A stretch of 64,000 nucleotides of DNA from Paractinoplanes pyxinae (GTDB lineage Bacteria; Actinomycetota; Actinomycetes; Mycobacteriales; Micromonosporaceae), in contig NZ_JAPNTZ010000002.1 in the NCBI RefSeq assembly GCF_026626335.1, forward strand, positions 186,001-250,000. The letters run 5' to 3'. Below the pieces are notes generated by a model, which searched no databases, was not told the origin of the DNA, and worked only from the letters and a program-made list of their open reading frames with translations. This document shows, piece after piece, positions 51,769-60,763 of the stretch (position 1 is its first letter; each line of letters begins with the position of its first letter). The translations under genes were made by a program, and so were the position numbers.

Positions 51769-53250
51769 TCAGGCGACCCGTTCGGGCACCTGAGGCTGCG
51801 CGGGCGTCGAGCCGGGGTCGCAGAAGGTGCGGGCCGGCGGGTGGGCCGGCAGCCTCGTCGGCACCAGCAGGAAGGCCAGCACGGCCCCGGCCACCATCAG
51901 GCCGGCGCAGATCATCATCGTGTTCCGGTAGACCGGCTCGAGCTGGGCGGCATCGGTCAGGCTGCCGCCGCCCAGCCCGGCCGCCAGCGGCAGCACGGCC
52001 ACCGCGAGCAGGCCGGCCGCCCGGGCCACGGCGTTGTTGACGCCCGAGGCGATGCCGGCGTACGAATCCTCCAGCGCCCCCAGGGCCGTCGCGGTCAGCG
52101 GCGCCACCAGCGTCGACAGGCCCAGCCCAAAGATGATCACCGAGGGCAGCACGTCGGTCCAGTAGTTCGCCCCGGGCCCGATGCGCGACATCAGCACCAG
52201 GGCGACGGCGCAGATCACCGGGCCCACGGTCATCGGGATGCGCGGGCCGATCCGCTGCGACAGCCCACCCGCGCGGGCCGACAGCACCAGCATGAGCGCG
52301 GTCGTCGGCAACAACGCGATGCCACTGGCCAGCGGCGAATAGCCGGACACGACCTGCAGATTGATCACGAACAGGAAGAAGACGCCGCCGTTGGCCGCGT
52401 ACACCACGAAGGTGACCAGGTTGGCCCCGCTGAAGGCCTTGTTGGCAAAGATACGTACGGGCAGCATCGGGTGGGCCGCCCGGCGCTCGTACATCACGAA
52501 GGCGACCAGCGAGGCGACGCCGACGGCCAGCGAGACCAGCACCACGGGACTGCCGGGCCCGTCCATGGGCCAGGCCGTGAAGCCGTACGTGAGACCGGCC
52601 AGCCCGAGTGCGCCGGTGAGCACGCCGACCACGTCGATGTTGCGCGCGGCCGCCGGGTTGCGCGACTCGGGCACGTGCTTGGCGCCGACCCAGATCACGA
52701 TCGCGGCCAGCGGCACGTTGATGAGGAAGATGTAACGCCAGTCGCCGATGTCGACCAGCCAGCCGCCCAGGAACGGGCCGAGCGCGCCGCCGATGCCGCC
52801 CAAGCCGGACCAGGCGCCGATCGCCTTGCCACGGTCCTCGCTGGTGAACGACGCCTCCAGGATGGCCAGCGCGCCCGGGGTGAGCAGCGCGCCGCCGATG
52901 CCCTGCAGGATGCGGGCGAAGATCAGCGTCTCGATGTTGGGCGAGAAGCCGCAGAGCAGCGAGGCCAGGGCGAACCAGGCGACGCCGAGCAGGAAGATGC
53001 GCTTGCGCCCGTAGCGGTCGCCCAGCGAACCGCCGAGCAGGACGAGCGAGGCCAGGCTGAGGGCATAGCCGTTGACGGTCCACTGCAGACCGGCGGCGTC
53101 GGCGCCGAGATCACGGCCGATCTCGGGCAGCGCGATGTTGACGACGGTGGAGTCGATGAAGGCGAGGCTCGAGCCGAGGACGGTCGCGAGCAGCACCCAC
53201 CGGCCGGCCGCCGTGCTGTACCGGACCGGTTGACCGGTCGTCAGATCCAT
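51769..53250 (-). CDS. EmrB/QacA-type MFS drug exporter (DHA2)
   Basis: The 493-aa membrane protein has about 14 helices with the DHA2 signatures SLAFIDSTVVNIALPEIGRDL (helix 1), GGSLGDRYGRKRIFLLG (motif A) and GLGGIGGALGPFLGGWLVD (motif C). It is probably a multidrug or antibiotic exporter. ATG 53250 follows GTTACT (a possible -10, minus strand) by 8 nt, so the transcript may be leaderless. It is divergent from the quinone oxidoreductase gene. Confidence 0.9.
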   Translation of the reverse strand: MDLTTGQPVRYSTAAGRWVLLATVLGSSLAFIDSTVVNIALPEIGRDLGADAAGLQWTVNGYALSLASLVLLGGSLGDRYGRKRIFLLGVAWFALASLLCGFSPNIETLIFARILQGIGGALLTPGALAILEASFTSEDRGKAIGAWSGLGGIGGALGPFLGGWLVDIGDWRYIFLINVPLAAIVIWVGAKHVPESRNPAAARNIDVVGVLTGALGLAGLTYGFTAWPMDGPGSPVVLVSLAVGVASLVAFVMYERRAAHPMLPVRIFANKAFSGANLVTFVVYAANGGVFFLFVINLQVVSGYSPLASGIALLPTTALMLVLSARAGGLSQRIGPRIPMTVGPVICAVALVLMSRIGPGANYWTDVLPSVIIFGLGLSTLVAPLTATALGALEDSYAGIASGVNNAVARAAGLLAVAVLPLAAGLGGGSLTDAAQLEPVYRNTMMICAGLMVAGAVLAFLLVPTRLPAHPPARTFCDPGSTPAQPQVPERVA

Positions 53251-53387
53251 GCGGCGACAGTAACCCTGAGCAGCCCCGAAAAGGATCGGTCGAGCGACTG
53301 GTGAGCCTGTGTGCCTCACTACTCCGCCGAGCCGTCACATCTGGCGATGGTGTCTTGTCGGGCGAAGGTGAACATAGGGTGGGATGC

Positions 53388-54404
53388 ATGATGCGTGCAG
53401 CCGTCTTCAATGAGCCTGGTCCGGCCTCCGTCCTGCAGATCGTCGATCGGGATCTGCCGCCGCCCGGGCCGGGTGACGTGCGGGTGCGGATCGTGTTGTC
53501 AGCGGTCAACCCGACCGACACCGGCACCCGGGCCGGCAAGGGGGTGCCGGACGGTGTCGCGCCGCCGCGGGTGCCGAACCAGGACGGGGCCGGCGTGGTC
53601 GACGCGGTCGGGGACGGGGTGCAGGGGCTCGAACCGGGTGACCACGTCTGGGTGTGGGACGCCGGCTACGGCCGCGAGAACGGCACCGCGCAGGAGTACG
53701 TCGTGCTGCCCCGCCGCCAGGTCGTGCGGATGAACGAGGACGTCCCGTTCGAGGTCGGCGCCGCCCTGGGCATCCCCGCGCTGACCGCCCACCGCTGCCT
53801 CACCCTGGCCAGCGACGGGCCCGAGCGGTTGGAGCCGGGTGCGCTCGAGGGCCGCACCGTGCTCGTCGCGGGCGGGGCGGGCGCGGTCGGCAACGCCGCC
53901 ATCCAGCTCGCCAAGTGGGCCGGCGCGACCGTGCTGACCACCGTCTCGTCCAAGGAGAAGGCCGACCTGGCCACGGCGGCCGGGGTCGACGCGGTGATCA
54001 ACTACCGCGAGGAGGACGTGACCGCCCGGGTGCGCGAGCTCAGCGAGACCGGGCCCAACGTCATCGTCGAGGTCAGCACCGACAACCTGGGCCTCGACCT
54101 CGACGTGATCGCACCCGGCGGCAACATCGCGATCTACGTCGGCGGCAAGTTCACCATCCCCAGCTTCAAGGCGATGCTCAAGAACGCCAGCCTCGACTTC
54201 GTGCTGACCTACACCACCTCGGAGCAGGAGAAGGACAACGCCGTGGCCGCGGTGGCCGAGGCCGTGAACGCCGGCGCCTTCCGGGTGGGGGAGGAGGCCG
54301 GGCTGCCGATCGTCCGCTTCCCGTTCGAGCAGGTGGCCCAGGCCCACGAGGCCGTCGAGCAGAACGCCGTGGGCAAGGTCGTCATCGAGGTGACTGCGCC
54401 TTAG
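53388..54404 (+). CDS. Zinc-independent alcohol dehydrogenase / quinone oxidoreductase family (NADPH-dependent)
   Basis: The 338-aa MDR-family protein has a GroES-like N-terminal half (MRAAVFNEPGPASVLQIVDRDLPPPGPGDVRVRIVLSAVNPTDTGTR) and a Rossmann fold with the nucleotide motif VLVAGGAGAVGNAAIQLAKWAGA. The Cys/His ligands of zinc dehydrogenases are missing, as in quinone oxidoreductases (QOR/zeta-crystallin). Two ATG codons in tandem (53388, 53391) follow TAGGGT, so it may be leaderless. Its 3' end overlaps the convergent pseG-like gene by 23 bp. Confidence 0.87.
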   Translation: MMRAAVFNEPGPASVLQIVDRDLPPPGPGDVRVRIVLSAVNPTDTGTRAGKGVPDGVAPPRVPNQDGAGVVDAVGDGVQGLEPGDHVWVWDAGYGRENGTAQEYVVLPRRQVVRMNEDVPFEVGAALGIPALTAHRCLTLASDGPERLEPGALEGRTVLVAGGAGAVGNAAIQLAKWAGATVLTTVSSKEKADLATAAGVDAVINYREEDVTARVRELSETGPNVIVEVSTDNLGLDLDVIAPGGNIAIYVGGKFTIPSFKAMLKNASLDFVLTYTTSEQEKDNAVAAVAEAVNAGAFRVGEEAGLPIVRFPFEQVAQAHEAVEQNAVGKVVIEVTAP

Positions 54405-55395
54405 CCAGCAGCGCGTCGGCCACTCGTTCCACGCCGCGGCCGTCCACCGCCGACCAGGCCCGCTGGGCCAGTTCGGTGCGGGCGGCCGCGTCGGTCAGCA
54501 GGTGGTGCAGGGTGTCCACGGCGTCGGCGCCCAGGTGGCCGAGCCGGCCGAGCCCGGCGCCGTAGCCGCGGGCGATCGTCCGGTCGTACCCCAGGATCTG
54601 GTTGTCGACCACCCAGACCAGGGCGGCCGGCAGACCCAGGCAGAGCAGCTCCCAGGTCGACGTGCCGCTGGCGCTGACCGCGAGGTCGGCCCCGGCCAGC
54701 AGCTTGGGCAGGTCGTCGGTGGGCGCGACGATGTCGAAGCGCTGTCCCTCGGCCGGCACGACCGCGTGCAGCTCGTCGCGCAGGCTCTCGTTGGCGCCGA
54801 TGATCGTCGCCTCGAACGGCGCCCCGGTCTGAGCGAGCCGGACGGCGATCTCTGGGGCGGCCCGGTAGGCGTCGGTTCCGCCGAAGAAGGCCACGACCTT
54901 GGGCGTACGCGATGACGTGTGCACCGGTGGGGCCGAGGGCCGCAGCTCGCGTACCGAGCTGCGCAGCAGCGCGTAGTCGAGCCCGGCCAGGCCCAGTGCC
55001 CCCTCGACGTCGACCACCGAATCGAGGTTCTGGTCGACGTAGATGTCGGCTGTCTGACCGCGGAAGTCCCCGTCCACGATCGCCAGCACCGGGCGGCCGG
55101 TCGCACGGACCGCCACCGAGTGCGACGGCGGCAGCGTGTACGAGTCGATGACCAGCGCGTCCAGCTCGAGCCGCTCGACCTGCGCCACCAGGGCGGCGTC
55201 GTCGGCCGGGGGCGGGAACCAGGGCAGGCCGCGCTGGGTGAGCTGGGACTCGGCCCACTCGACGCCGCCGAGGTCGCTCAGGAAGACGACCGCGACGCCG
55301 CGGGAGACCAGCTCCTCGGCCAGCGCGACACACCGGACGAGATGACCGACGCCGGTGCGGGCACCGGCGTCGCAGCGAATACCGACGATCGTCAC
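54382..55395 (-). CDS. pseG: PseG/SpsG-like UDP-sugar hydrolase
   Basis: The 337-aa protein has the GT-B-like fold of PseG: N-terminal GIRCDAGARTGVGHLVRCVALAEELVSRG (the G-x-GH motif), ALVIDSYTL, and C-terminal VVAFFGGTDAYRAAPEIA and DLAVSASGTSTWELLCLGLPA. PseG removes UDP from the 2,4-diacetamido hexose in pseudaminic acid synthesis. It follows the pseF-like gene by 2 bp and ends the operon. GTG 55395 is the start. Confidence 0.85.
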   Translation of the reverse strand: MTIVGIRCDAGARTGVGHLVRCVALAEELVSRGVAVVFLSDLGGVEWAESQLTQRGLPWFPPPADDAALVAQVERLELDALVIDSYTLPPSHSVAVRATGRPVLAIVDGDFRGQTADIYVDQNLDSVVDVEGALGLAGLDYALLRSSVRELRPSAPPVHTSSRTPKVVAFFGGTDAYRAAPEIAVRLAQTGAPFEATIIGANESLRDELHAVVPAEGQRFDIVAPTDDLPKLLAGADLAVSASGTSTWELLCLGLPAALVWVVDNQILGYDRTIARGYGAGLGRLGHLGADAVDTLHHLLTDAAARTELAQRAWSAVDGRGVERVADALLAKAQSPR

Positions 55396-55397
55396 TG

Positions 55398-56123
55398 CTA
55401 CGCCTGCACCAGGGCCTTCTGGAGGACGTGCGCGTTCAGCTCGATCAGCTCGGGCCGCCCGGCCAGCCAGTCGGTCAGCTTGCGCACCGAGATCGGCTCG
55501 TCGCCGAAGTGCGTGACGATCGCCTCGATCAGCTTCCAGTCGTCCTCGGTGTCGAGCGTGAGGCGCAGGTGCGACAGGTCGGGCTGCAGGGTCAGCCCGA
55601 GCACGTCGAACTTCTCGGAGTGCGTGTAGATGTACGACGTCACGTGGGTGCGGTGGTGCTCGGTGGCCAGCGCGTCGATCTCGCGCAGGATCGGCGTACG
55701 GACGATCTCGACGTCCAGCCCGCGGGGCAGCGTCTTGGTGATCGACGTGGTCATGTAGTCGACGCCCGCGGCCAGAAAGACCCGGTGGGTGAGCGCGATC
55801 AGCTCGGGGTCGAGCAGCGGCGAGTCCGCGGTGAAGCGGAGCACGATGTCGCTCTCGTGCTCGTCCAGCACGCCCAGGAAACGGTCGAGCACGTCGTCGA
55901 CCGAACCCCGGAAGCACGGCACGCCGATCGCGGCGCACTCGGCCGCCACGGCGTCGTCGTCCGCCTCGGTCGTGGTGGCCACCACGACCTTGTCGAGCAC
56001 GCCGCTCTGCTGGGCGGCGTAGACGACCCGCTCCAGGACGCTGCGGCTGCCCAGCTTGCGCAGCACCTTGCCGGGAAGCCGGGAAGAGCCCATCCGGGCC
56101 TGGATGATGCCGAGGGTTGTCAT
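55398..56123 (-). CDS. pseF: PseF/SpsF-like cytidylyltransferase
   Basis: The 241-aa protein has the nucleotidyltransferase opening TLGIIQARMGSSRLPGKVLRKLGSRSVLERVV, the typical ATTTEADDDAVA and FTADSPLLDPELI, matching the SpsF/PseF family that activates nonulosonic acids with CTP. It overlaps the upstream gene by 4 bp (ATGA) and is followed by pseG, the same SpsF-SpsG order as in Bacillus. Whether it activates pseudaminic acid itself is inferred. Confidence 0.86.
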   Translation of the reverse strand: MTTLGIIQARMGSSRLPGKVLRKLGSRSVLERVVYAAQQSGVLDKVVVATTTEADDDAVAAECAAIGVPCFRGSVDDVLDRFLGVLDEHESDIVLRFTADSPLLDPELIALTHRVFLAAGVDYMTTSITKTLPRGLDVEIVRTPILREIDALATEHHRTHVTSYIYTHSEKFDVLGLTLQPDLSHLRLTLDTEDDWKLIEAIVTHFGDEPISVRKLTDWLAGRPELIELNAHVLQKALVQA

Positions 56124-57622
56124 GAAAGTCCTTTTCGAAGGCGATTGCGTGCCTTGCGGGCAACTCCCATACCCAGCTTCGCGACGCGGAAGCCGACGGA
56201 GCCGCTGAAGGTCGCGATCTGCATACGAGCCTTACGAAGTTCCTTGTCCTTCTTCACGAGCTCACGCTCGAACCGCTGGGCGCGGGATTCGGCGTCGGCC
56301 AGTTGCCGCCGCAGTGCTCGGATCTGCTCCTCTTGTTCCCGGCGTGAGGCCGGGAGTGTATCCACCGCCGGCACCTGCTCGTCCGGGGAAGGCAGGCCGG
56401 CGGCGCCGTGCAAGATCGCCGTCAGGGTCGGAAGATCGGTGGCGGCGGGCCAGGGGTGCGCGTAGCCCCCGCCGAGCAGCGTCTGCGCGAACCGGCGGAT
56501 CACGTCGGTCGGCGGCGGGACGCTCGGGTCCAATATCGCGTACGTGTCCTGGTCGACCACCACGTTGTCGGCGGCGGCGCCAGGCTGTGCGGAGGCCCAG
56601 CCGGTGAGCAGCCGCCGCACGATCGGCAGATCGTGCCGCAGGCAGGCGGCCAAGAGCAACTCCTCCAGCAGGCGACCCGCCGGGAGTGGCCCGTTCAGGC
56701 CAGAAACGTCGCGACCAGGAACTTCGCGCAGTACACGGCGGGTCCACGGGCCGTCATCGCCGGACCTCAGCTCGATCACCGGGCCGTCGCCGATGAGCAC
56801 GGGCGGCAGGTCCGGGGCGGCGGCCGGACCCGGTTCGCGGTGGGCCACGACGAGCCAGGCGGCGGCCAGCTCCAGGCCCAGTCCGTCGCGCACGGCCGCG
56901 GCGGCGAGCCGGCGGGGGTCGCTGAGAACCTCTTTCCCGGCGTACGCGCGAGCGGCGGCACTGGCGGTCAGGGCGGACAGCACGCCGGCCGGCCCGTCCC
57001 GCAGCGCCTCGGCCGTGGCAATCAGGGTGGGCGCCTCGGGCACCGGCCAGGCCGCGCCGAGCCAGCCCACGGTCAGCCCCTCGGTGGTCAGGTGGGCGGC
57101 GAGGCGGTCCGCGTTGCCGGGCTTGGAGCCGAACTCGCCGAGCGGGCTCCAGTCGCTGTCGGTGCGGGCCGCGGTGGCGCTGCCCAGGTCGACCAGCCGG
57201 TGCAGGCCGAGCTCGTTCTCGACGGCGAGCAGCAGCGTGCCGCCGGGGTGCAGCGCGTGGTGCAGCGCCCGCAGGCATTCGGCCCAGTCGAGCTGCGGTC
57301 CCTCGACCGAGCAGAGCCGGCCGAGCCCGTCCAGCGCCACGACAGCGTCGTACTGGTCGTCGCCGGTGAGCTTGGCCAGCGAGCCGCAGAGCACGCGCAG
57401 GCCGCGGGCGTCCAGGGCAATCGCCTCGGGCTGAGAACGGACCAGGCAGGTGACCGGGAAGCGGGCGGCCAGCGCGTCGATCAGGGCGTCGTCGTGCGGC
57501 CCGGCGATCAGCACGCGCGCGTCGGCGGGCAGCCGCTCGGCGAGGAAACCCAGCAGGGCCCCGCCGGCGCGAGGCCGGTCCTCGGTGAAGGAGGGCATCT
57601 CGCCCCCGATCATCTCGATCAC
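56120..57622 (-). CDS. Methyltransferase-like protein with C-terminal coiled coil
   Basis: The 500-aa protein has a class I SAM-methyltransferase-like N-terminus (ARVLIAGPHDDALIDALAARFPVTCLVRS; QYDAVVALDGLGRL; LHHALHPGGTLLLAVENELGLHRL), a middle region of unclear fold (about 230-400), and a coiled coil (about 420-470) ending in a basic amphipathic tail (GMGVARKARNRLRKGLS). Such tails occur on glycan-cluster enzymes and may bind the membrane. The first glycine-rich loop is weak, so activity is uncertain. It is coupled on both sides by 4-bp overlaps. Confidence 0.65.
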   Translation of the reverse strand: MIEMIGGEMPSFTEDRPRAGGALLGFLAERLPADARVLIAGPHDDALIDALAARFPVTCLVRSQPEAIALDARGLRVLCGSLAKLTGDDQYDAVVALDGLGRLCSVEGPQLDWAECLRALHHALHPGGTLLLAVENELGLHRLVDLGSATAARTDSDWSPLGEFGSKPGNADRLAAHLTTEGLTVGWLGAAWPVPEAPTLIATAEALRDGPAGVLSALTASAAARAYAGKEVLSDPRRLAAAAVRDGLGLELAAAWLVVAHREPGPAAAPDLPPVLIGDGPVIELRSGDDGPWTRRVLREVPGRDVSGLNGPLPAGRLLEELLLAACLRHDLPIVRRLLTGWASAQPGAAADNVVVDQDTYAILDPSVPPPTDVIRRFAQTLLGGGYAHPWPAATDLPTLTAILHGAAGLPSPDEQVPAVDTLPASRREQEEQIRALRRQLADAESRAQRFERELVKKDKELRKARMQIATFSGSVGFRVAKLGMGVARKARNRLRKGLS

Positions 57623-58461
57623 GCGGGCACCCTAGCTGTCGCCTTCGAGAAGTGTTCCGTCCACCCCAGCATGGCCCGCAATTCGGCTGGAGACGCGACA
57701 AACCCCTCACCCAGCTCGGCCAGTGCCGAGGCGCGGGCGGCTTCGGGGTCGAGGTGCTTGCCGTGCAGCTCGGGCCAGTCGCGGCGGATCCGGGCGGCGG
57801 TGGGTGCGTCCTCCCGGTCGAGCTGCATCGGGTCGCCGTAGACGGCCGGTTCGCAGCCGGCCGCGACGCCGTGGAAGATCGCGCTGCTGAGCCGGTTGGA
57901 CGCCACGCGCTTGTGCCGCCGCAGCTCGGTCAGCTGCTTGTCGAGGAAGTGGCGGTCGGTGTCGAGCCACTGCCGGCCCCGATAGCCGTGGCAGACGACC
58001 CGGCCGTACTGCTCGTACGCCGTACGCACCTGATCGTCGCGATACTCGTTCCAGTACAGGCAGAAGGTCACCGGGCCTGCCTCGGTCTCGAGGATCTCGT
58101 CGACCTGGCGCTGGTGGTCACCGAGGACCTTCTGCTGCTCCCAGCCGTGGAACGGGTAGTAGATCGTGCCCTCGCGGGCGGGCGCCTCCGCGGCCTCGGG
58201 CCGCAGGGCAAGCAGGTAGAGAAAAGGAGCGCCGATGACCGTGGCCTGCCGGCGCCCCATCGACCACGCGCGTCGTCTCGTCCGCTCGGAGTAGACGAAG
58301 ATGGGCCGGCCCGGCACATACGGCGTGCCGAGGCCGAGCCCGTCCACCACGTTCCAGCCGTGCTGCACATAGCCGTCGATCCGGGGCGGTTGCTCCGGAT
58401 CGAGGCCGCAGTACTCCGCGAGGATGTGCGCGTGGCCGTAGAAGTGGTTGGCGTGGTGCAC
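57619..58461 (-). CDS. Unrecognised glycan-cluster protein
   Basis: The 280-aa product of the GTG at 58461 begins HHANHFYGHAHILAEYCGLD and contains RIDGYVQHGWNVVDGLG, FVYSERTRRRAWSMGRRQATVIGAPFLYLL and IYYPFHGWEQQKVLGDHQRQVDEIL, then SNRLSSAIFHGVAAGCEPAVYGDP. The 'QHG' loop, the 'VIGAPFLYL' strand and the late 'GCEPAVYGDP' pattern recall GT-B transferases such as Glyphos_transf, but I cannot assign a family. It sits four bases after the pseC stop, inside the pse operon, so it probably acts on the nucleotide sugar or its polymer. Confidence 0.75.
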   Translation of the reverse strand: MHHANHFYGHAHILAEYCGLDPEQPPRIDGYVQHGWNVVDGLGLGTPYVPGRPIFVYSERTRRRAWSMGRRQATVIGAPFLYLLALRPEAAEAPAREGTIYYPFHGWEQQKVLGDHQRQVDEILETEAGPVTFCLYWNEYRDDQVRTAYEQYGRVVCHGYRGRQWLDTDRHFLDKQLTELRRHKRVASNRLSSAIFHGVAAGCEPAVYGDPMQLDREDAPTAARIRRDWPELHGKHLDPEAARASALAELGEGFVASPAELRAMLGWTEHFSKATARVPA

Positions 58462-58465
58462 CGGA

Positions 58466-59590
58466 CTAGCTCCCGAGGATGGTCCGCAACGCCTCGACGA
58501 CCCGGTCCTGGTCGGCATCGCTGAGGTCGACGAAGAGCGGCAACGACAGCTCCTCAGCGTAGAAGGCCTCGGCGACCGGGCACATCCCGCGCTGGTAGCC
58601 CAGGTCTTCGAAGACCGGGTGCCAGTACACGGGGATGTAGTTGACCTGGACGCCGATGCCGGCCTCGCGCATGCGCTCGAAGACCTCGCGCCGGCGGCCC
58701 CCGAGCACCCGCACCGGGTACAGGTGACGCAGCGGGTCGACGCCCTCACGCTGGATCGGCAGGCGCAGACCCGGCACGTCGGCCAGCAGCTCGTCGTAGC
58801 GCGCGGTCAGCTGCTGGCGGCGGGCCTTGAACGCGGCCAGCCGCTTGAGCTGCGAGCTGCCGAGCGCGCAGAGCACGTCGGGCAGCCGGTAGTTGTTGCC
58901 GAACTCGTGGACCTCTTGGTGCCACGGGCCCTCGTCCGGGTAGCGCATCACGTTCTTGTCGCGCACCAGGCCGATCGTGCGGAAGGTGCGGGCCCGCTGC
59001 AGCAGGTCGGGCCGGATCGACGCCACCGCGCCGCCCTCGGCCGTCGTCAGGTTCTTCGTGGGGAAGAACGAGAACGTCGTGAGGTCGGCCAGGGTGCCGA
59101 CCGGGCGGCCGTGGTAGGTCGTCCCGATCGAGTGGGCGGCGTCGCCGATCAGCACCGCGCCGGCGCCCTCGGAGATCTTGCGCAGGGCGTCGTACTCGGC
59201 CGGGTGGCCGGCGTAGTCGACCGCGGCGATCGCCTTCGTGCGTCCGGTGGTCAGCGCCTCGACCGCGGCCGGGTCGATGTTGGCCGTCTCGTCCTCGACG
59301 TCGGCGAAGACGATCTTGGCGCCGAGCAGCGCGGCCGAGGAGGCCGTGGCCACGAACGTCATCGGGGTGGTGACGACCTCGTCGCCGGGGCCGACGCCGG
59401 CCGCCGCGTACGCGGTGTGCAGCGCGGTCGTGCCGTTGGTGACGGTGACCGCCGGCGCGCCGGCGATCGCCTCGATGTCGGCCTCGAACTGCGCCACCCG
59501 GGGGCCGGTCGTCAGCCAGTCGCTGCCGAGGGCGGCCACGACCGCCTCGACATCGGACTGGTCGATCGACTGCCGTCCGTACGGCAGCAT
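58466..59590 (-). CDS. pseC: PseC-like UDP-sugar aminotransferase (DegT/DnrJ/EryC1)
   Basis: The 374-aa PLP enzyme has MLPYGRQSIDQSDVEAVVAALGSDWLTTGPRVAQFE, the PLP lysine in FSFFPTKNLTTAEGG, DAAHSIGTTY and NNYRLPDVLCALGSSQL. These match PseC, which aminates the 4-keto sugar made by PseB. The ATG at 59590 overlaps the pseB stop (TGATG), with GAGGAG upstream, so a longer frame upstream is rejected. Confidence 0.9.
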   Translation of the reverse strand: MLPYGRQSIDQSDVEAVVAALGSDWLTTGPRVAQFEADIEAIAGAPAVTVTNGTTALHTAYAAAGVGPGDEVVTTPMTFVATASSAALLGAKIVFADVEDETANIDPAAVEALTTGRTKAIAAVDYAGHPAEYDALRKISEGAGAVLIGDAAHSIGTTYHGRPVGTLADLTTFSFFPTKNLTTAEGGAVASIRPDLLQRARTFRTIGLVRDKNVMRYPDEGPWHQEVHEFGNNYRLPDVLCALGSSQLKRLAAFKARRQQLTARYDELLADVPGLRLPIQREGVDPLRHLYPVRVLGGRRREVFERMREAGIGVQVNYIPVYWHPVFEDLGYQRGMCPVAEAFYAEELSLPLFVDLSDADQDRVVEALRTILGS

Positions 59591-60570
59591 CAGTTCTCCT
59601 CGAGCAGCTTGCGCATGTCCTCGACGGAGAGCCACAGGTCGTTGTTGTCCGAGCGGTAGTTGAAGCCGTCCTCGACCTCCTGGCCACCCTCGGGCGCCTC
59701 GTAGCCCCAGCTGGCCACGACCGGCTGCACCACGTAGCGGTCGGGGAAGCGCAGCGTGCGGCGGCTGTCGTCGGAGGCGATCATCTCTTCGTGCAGCTTC
59801 TCGCCCGGCCGGACGCCCATCTCGTGGGTGGCCGAGTTCGGCGCCACGGCCTCGACCAGGTCGAGGATCTTCATGCTGGGGATGCGCGGGACGAACAGCT
59901 CGCCACCCTGCATGACGTCGAACGAGTCGACGACGAACTTCACGGCTTGGGGGAGCGTGATCCAGAAGCGGGTCATCCGCTTGTCGGTGATCGGCAGGCT
60001 CTTGCCCTCGGCGGCGAGCTTGCGGAACAGCGGGACGACCGAGCCGCGGCTGCCCATAACGTTTCCGTAACGAACCACCGCGAGGCGGGTCGGGTGGGTT
60101 GCCGCGTAGTGGTTGCCGGCGATGAAGAGCTTGTCGGCCACCAGCTTGGTCGCGCCGTACAGGTTGATCGGGCTCGACGCCTTGTCGGTGGAGAGCGCGA
60201 CGACCTTCTTGACGCCCTTGTCGATGGCGGCGTCGATCACGTTCTGTGACCCGTTGATGTTCGTCTCGACGAACTCCGAGGGGTTGTACTCCGCCGTGTC
60301 CACCTGCTTGAGGGCGGCCGCGTGGACCACGTAGTCGACACCGTGCATGGCGCGCTCGAGGCGGGCCTTGTCCCGGATGTCGCCCAGGAAGAAGCGCAGG
60401 CGCGGGTCGTCACCGAACATCTGCCGGAGCTCGTACTGCTTCAGCTCGTCCCGGGAGAACACGACGATGCGCTGGGGGTCCAGGTGGGTCAGGGCGTAGT
60501 TCAGAAACGCCTTACCGAAGGACCCGGTGGCACCGGTGACCAGGATCGACGATCCGCTGAGTACAGACAC
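59590..60570 (-). CDS. pseB: UDP-N-acetylglucosamine 4,6-dehydratase (inverting), PseB-like
   Basis: The 326-aa SDR protein has a Rossmann motif TGATGSFGKAF, FSRDELKQYELRQMF, HAAALKQVDTAEYNPSEFVETNINGSQNV and the catalytic STDKA...NLYGATK (Asp, Lys, Tyr and Lys of PseB/FlaA1). PseB converts UDP-GlcNAc to the 4-keto-6-deoxy-L-altro sugar, the first step of pseudaminic acid synthesis. GTG 60570 has GGGAG eight bases upstream. It is the first gene of the operon, divergent from an acyl carrier protein gene. Confidence 0.93.
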   Translation of the reverse strand: MSVLSGSSILVTGATGSFGKAFLNYALTHLDPQRIVVFSRDELKQYELRQMFGDDPRLRFFLGDIRDKARLERAMHGVDYVVHAAALKQVDTAEYNPSEFVETNINGSQNVIDAAIDKGVKKVVALSTDKASSPINLYGATKLVADKLFIAGNHYAATHPTRLAVVRYGNVMGSRGSVVPLFRKLAAEGKSLPITDKRMTRFWITLPQAVKFVVDSFDVMQGGELFVPRIPSMKILDLVEAVAPNSATHEMGVRPGEKLHEEMIASDDSRRTLRFPDRYVVQPVVASWGYEAPEGGQEVEDGFNYRSDNNDLWLSVEDMRKLLEEN

Positions 60571-60698
60571 TTGATTTTCTCCCGGGGGGTGGGCAGGACG
60601 CAGTACGAGGCGGAAGCATAACCACCTCACCAGCCGATTCGCGGGCCAACATCAAACGCTAACCGTAGTTCATCGGGGCTTCCGCTAGCATTAACGAC

Positions 60699-60719
60699 TT
60701 CGTCGACACTTGCGACGAA
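60699..60719. promoter_or_regulatory. Inverted repeat in divergent pse/acyl operon promoter region
   Basis: TTCGTCG (60699-60705) and CGACGAA (60713-60719) are exact inverted copies with a 7-nt spacer, in the 193-bp gap between pseB and the acyl carrier protein gene. It may be an operator controlling both operons. Confidence 0.45.
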
Positions 60720-60763
60720 CTTGAGAGGCCTCTGTCCACCCGCCCCCCTTTGGGAGTACCACC

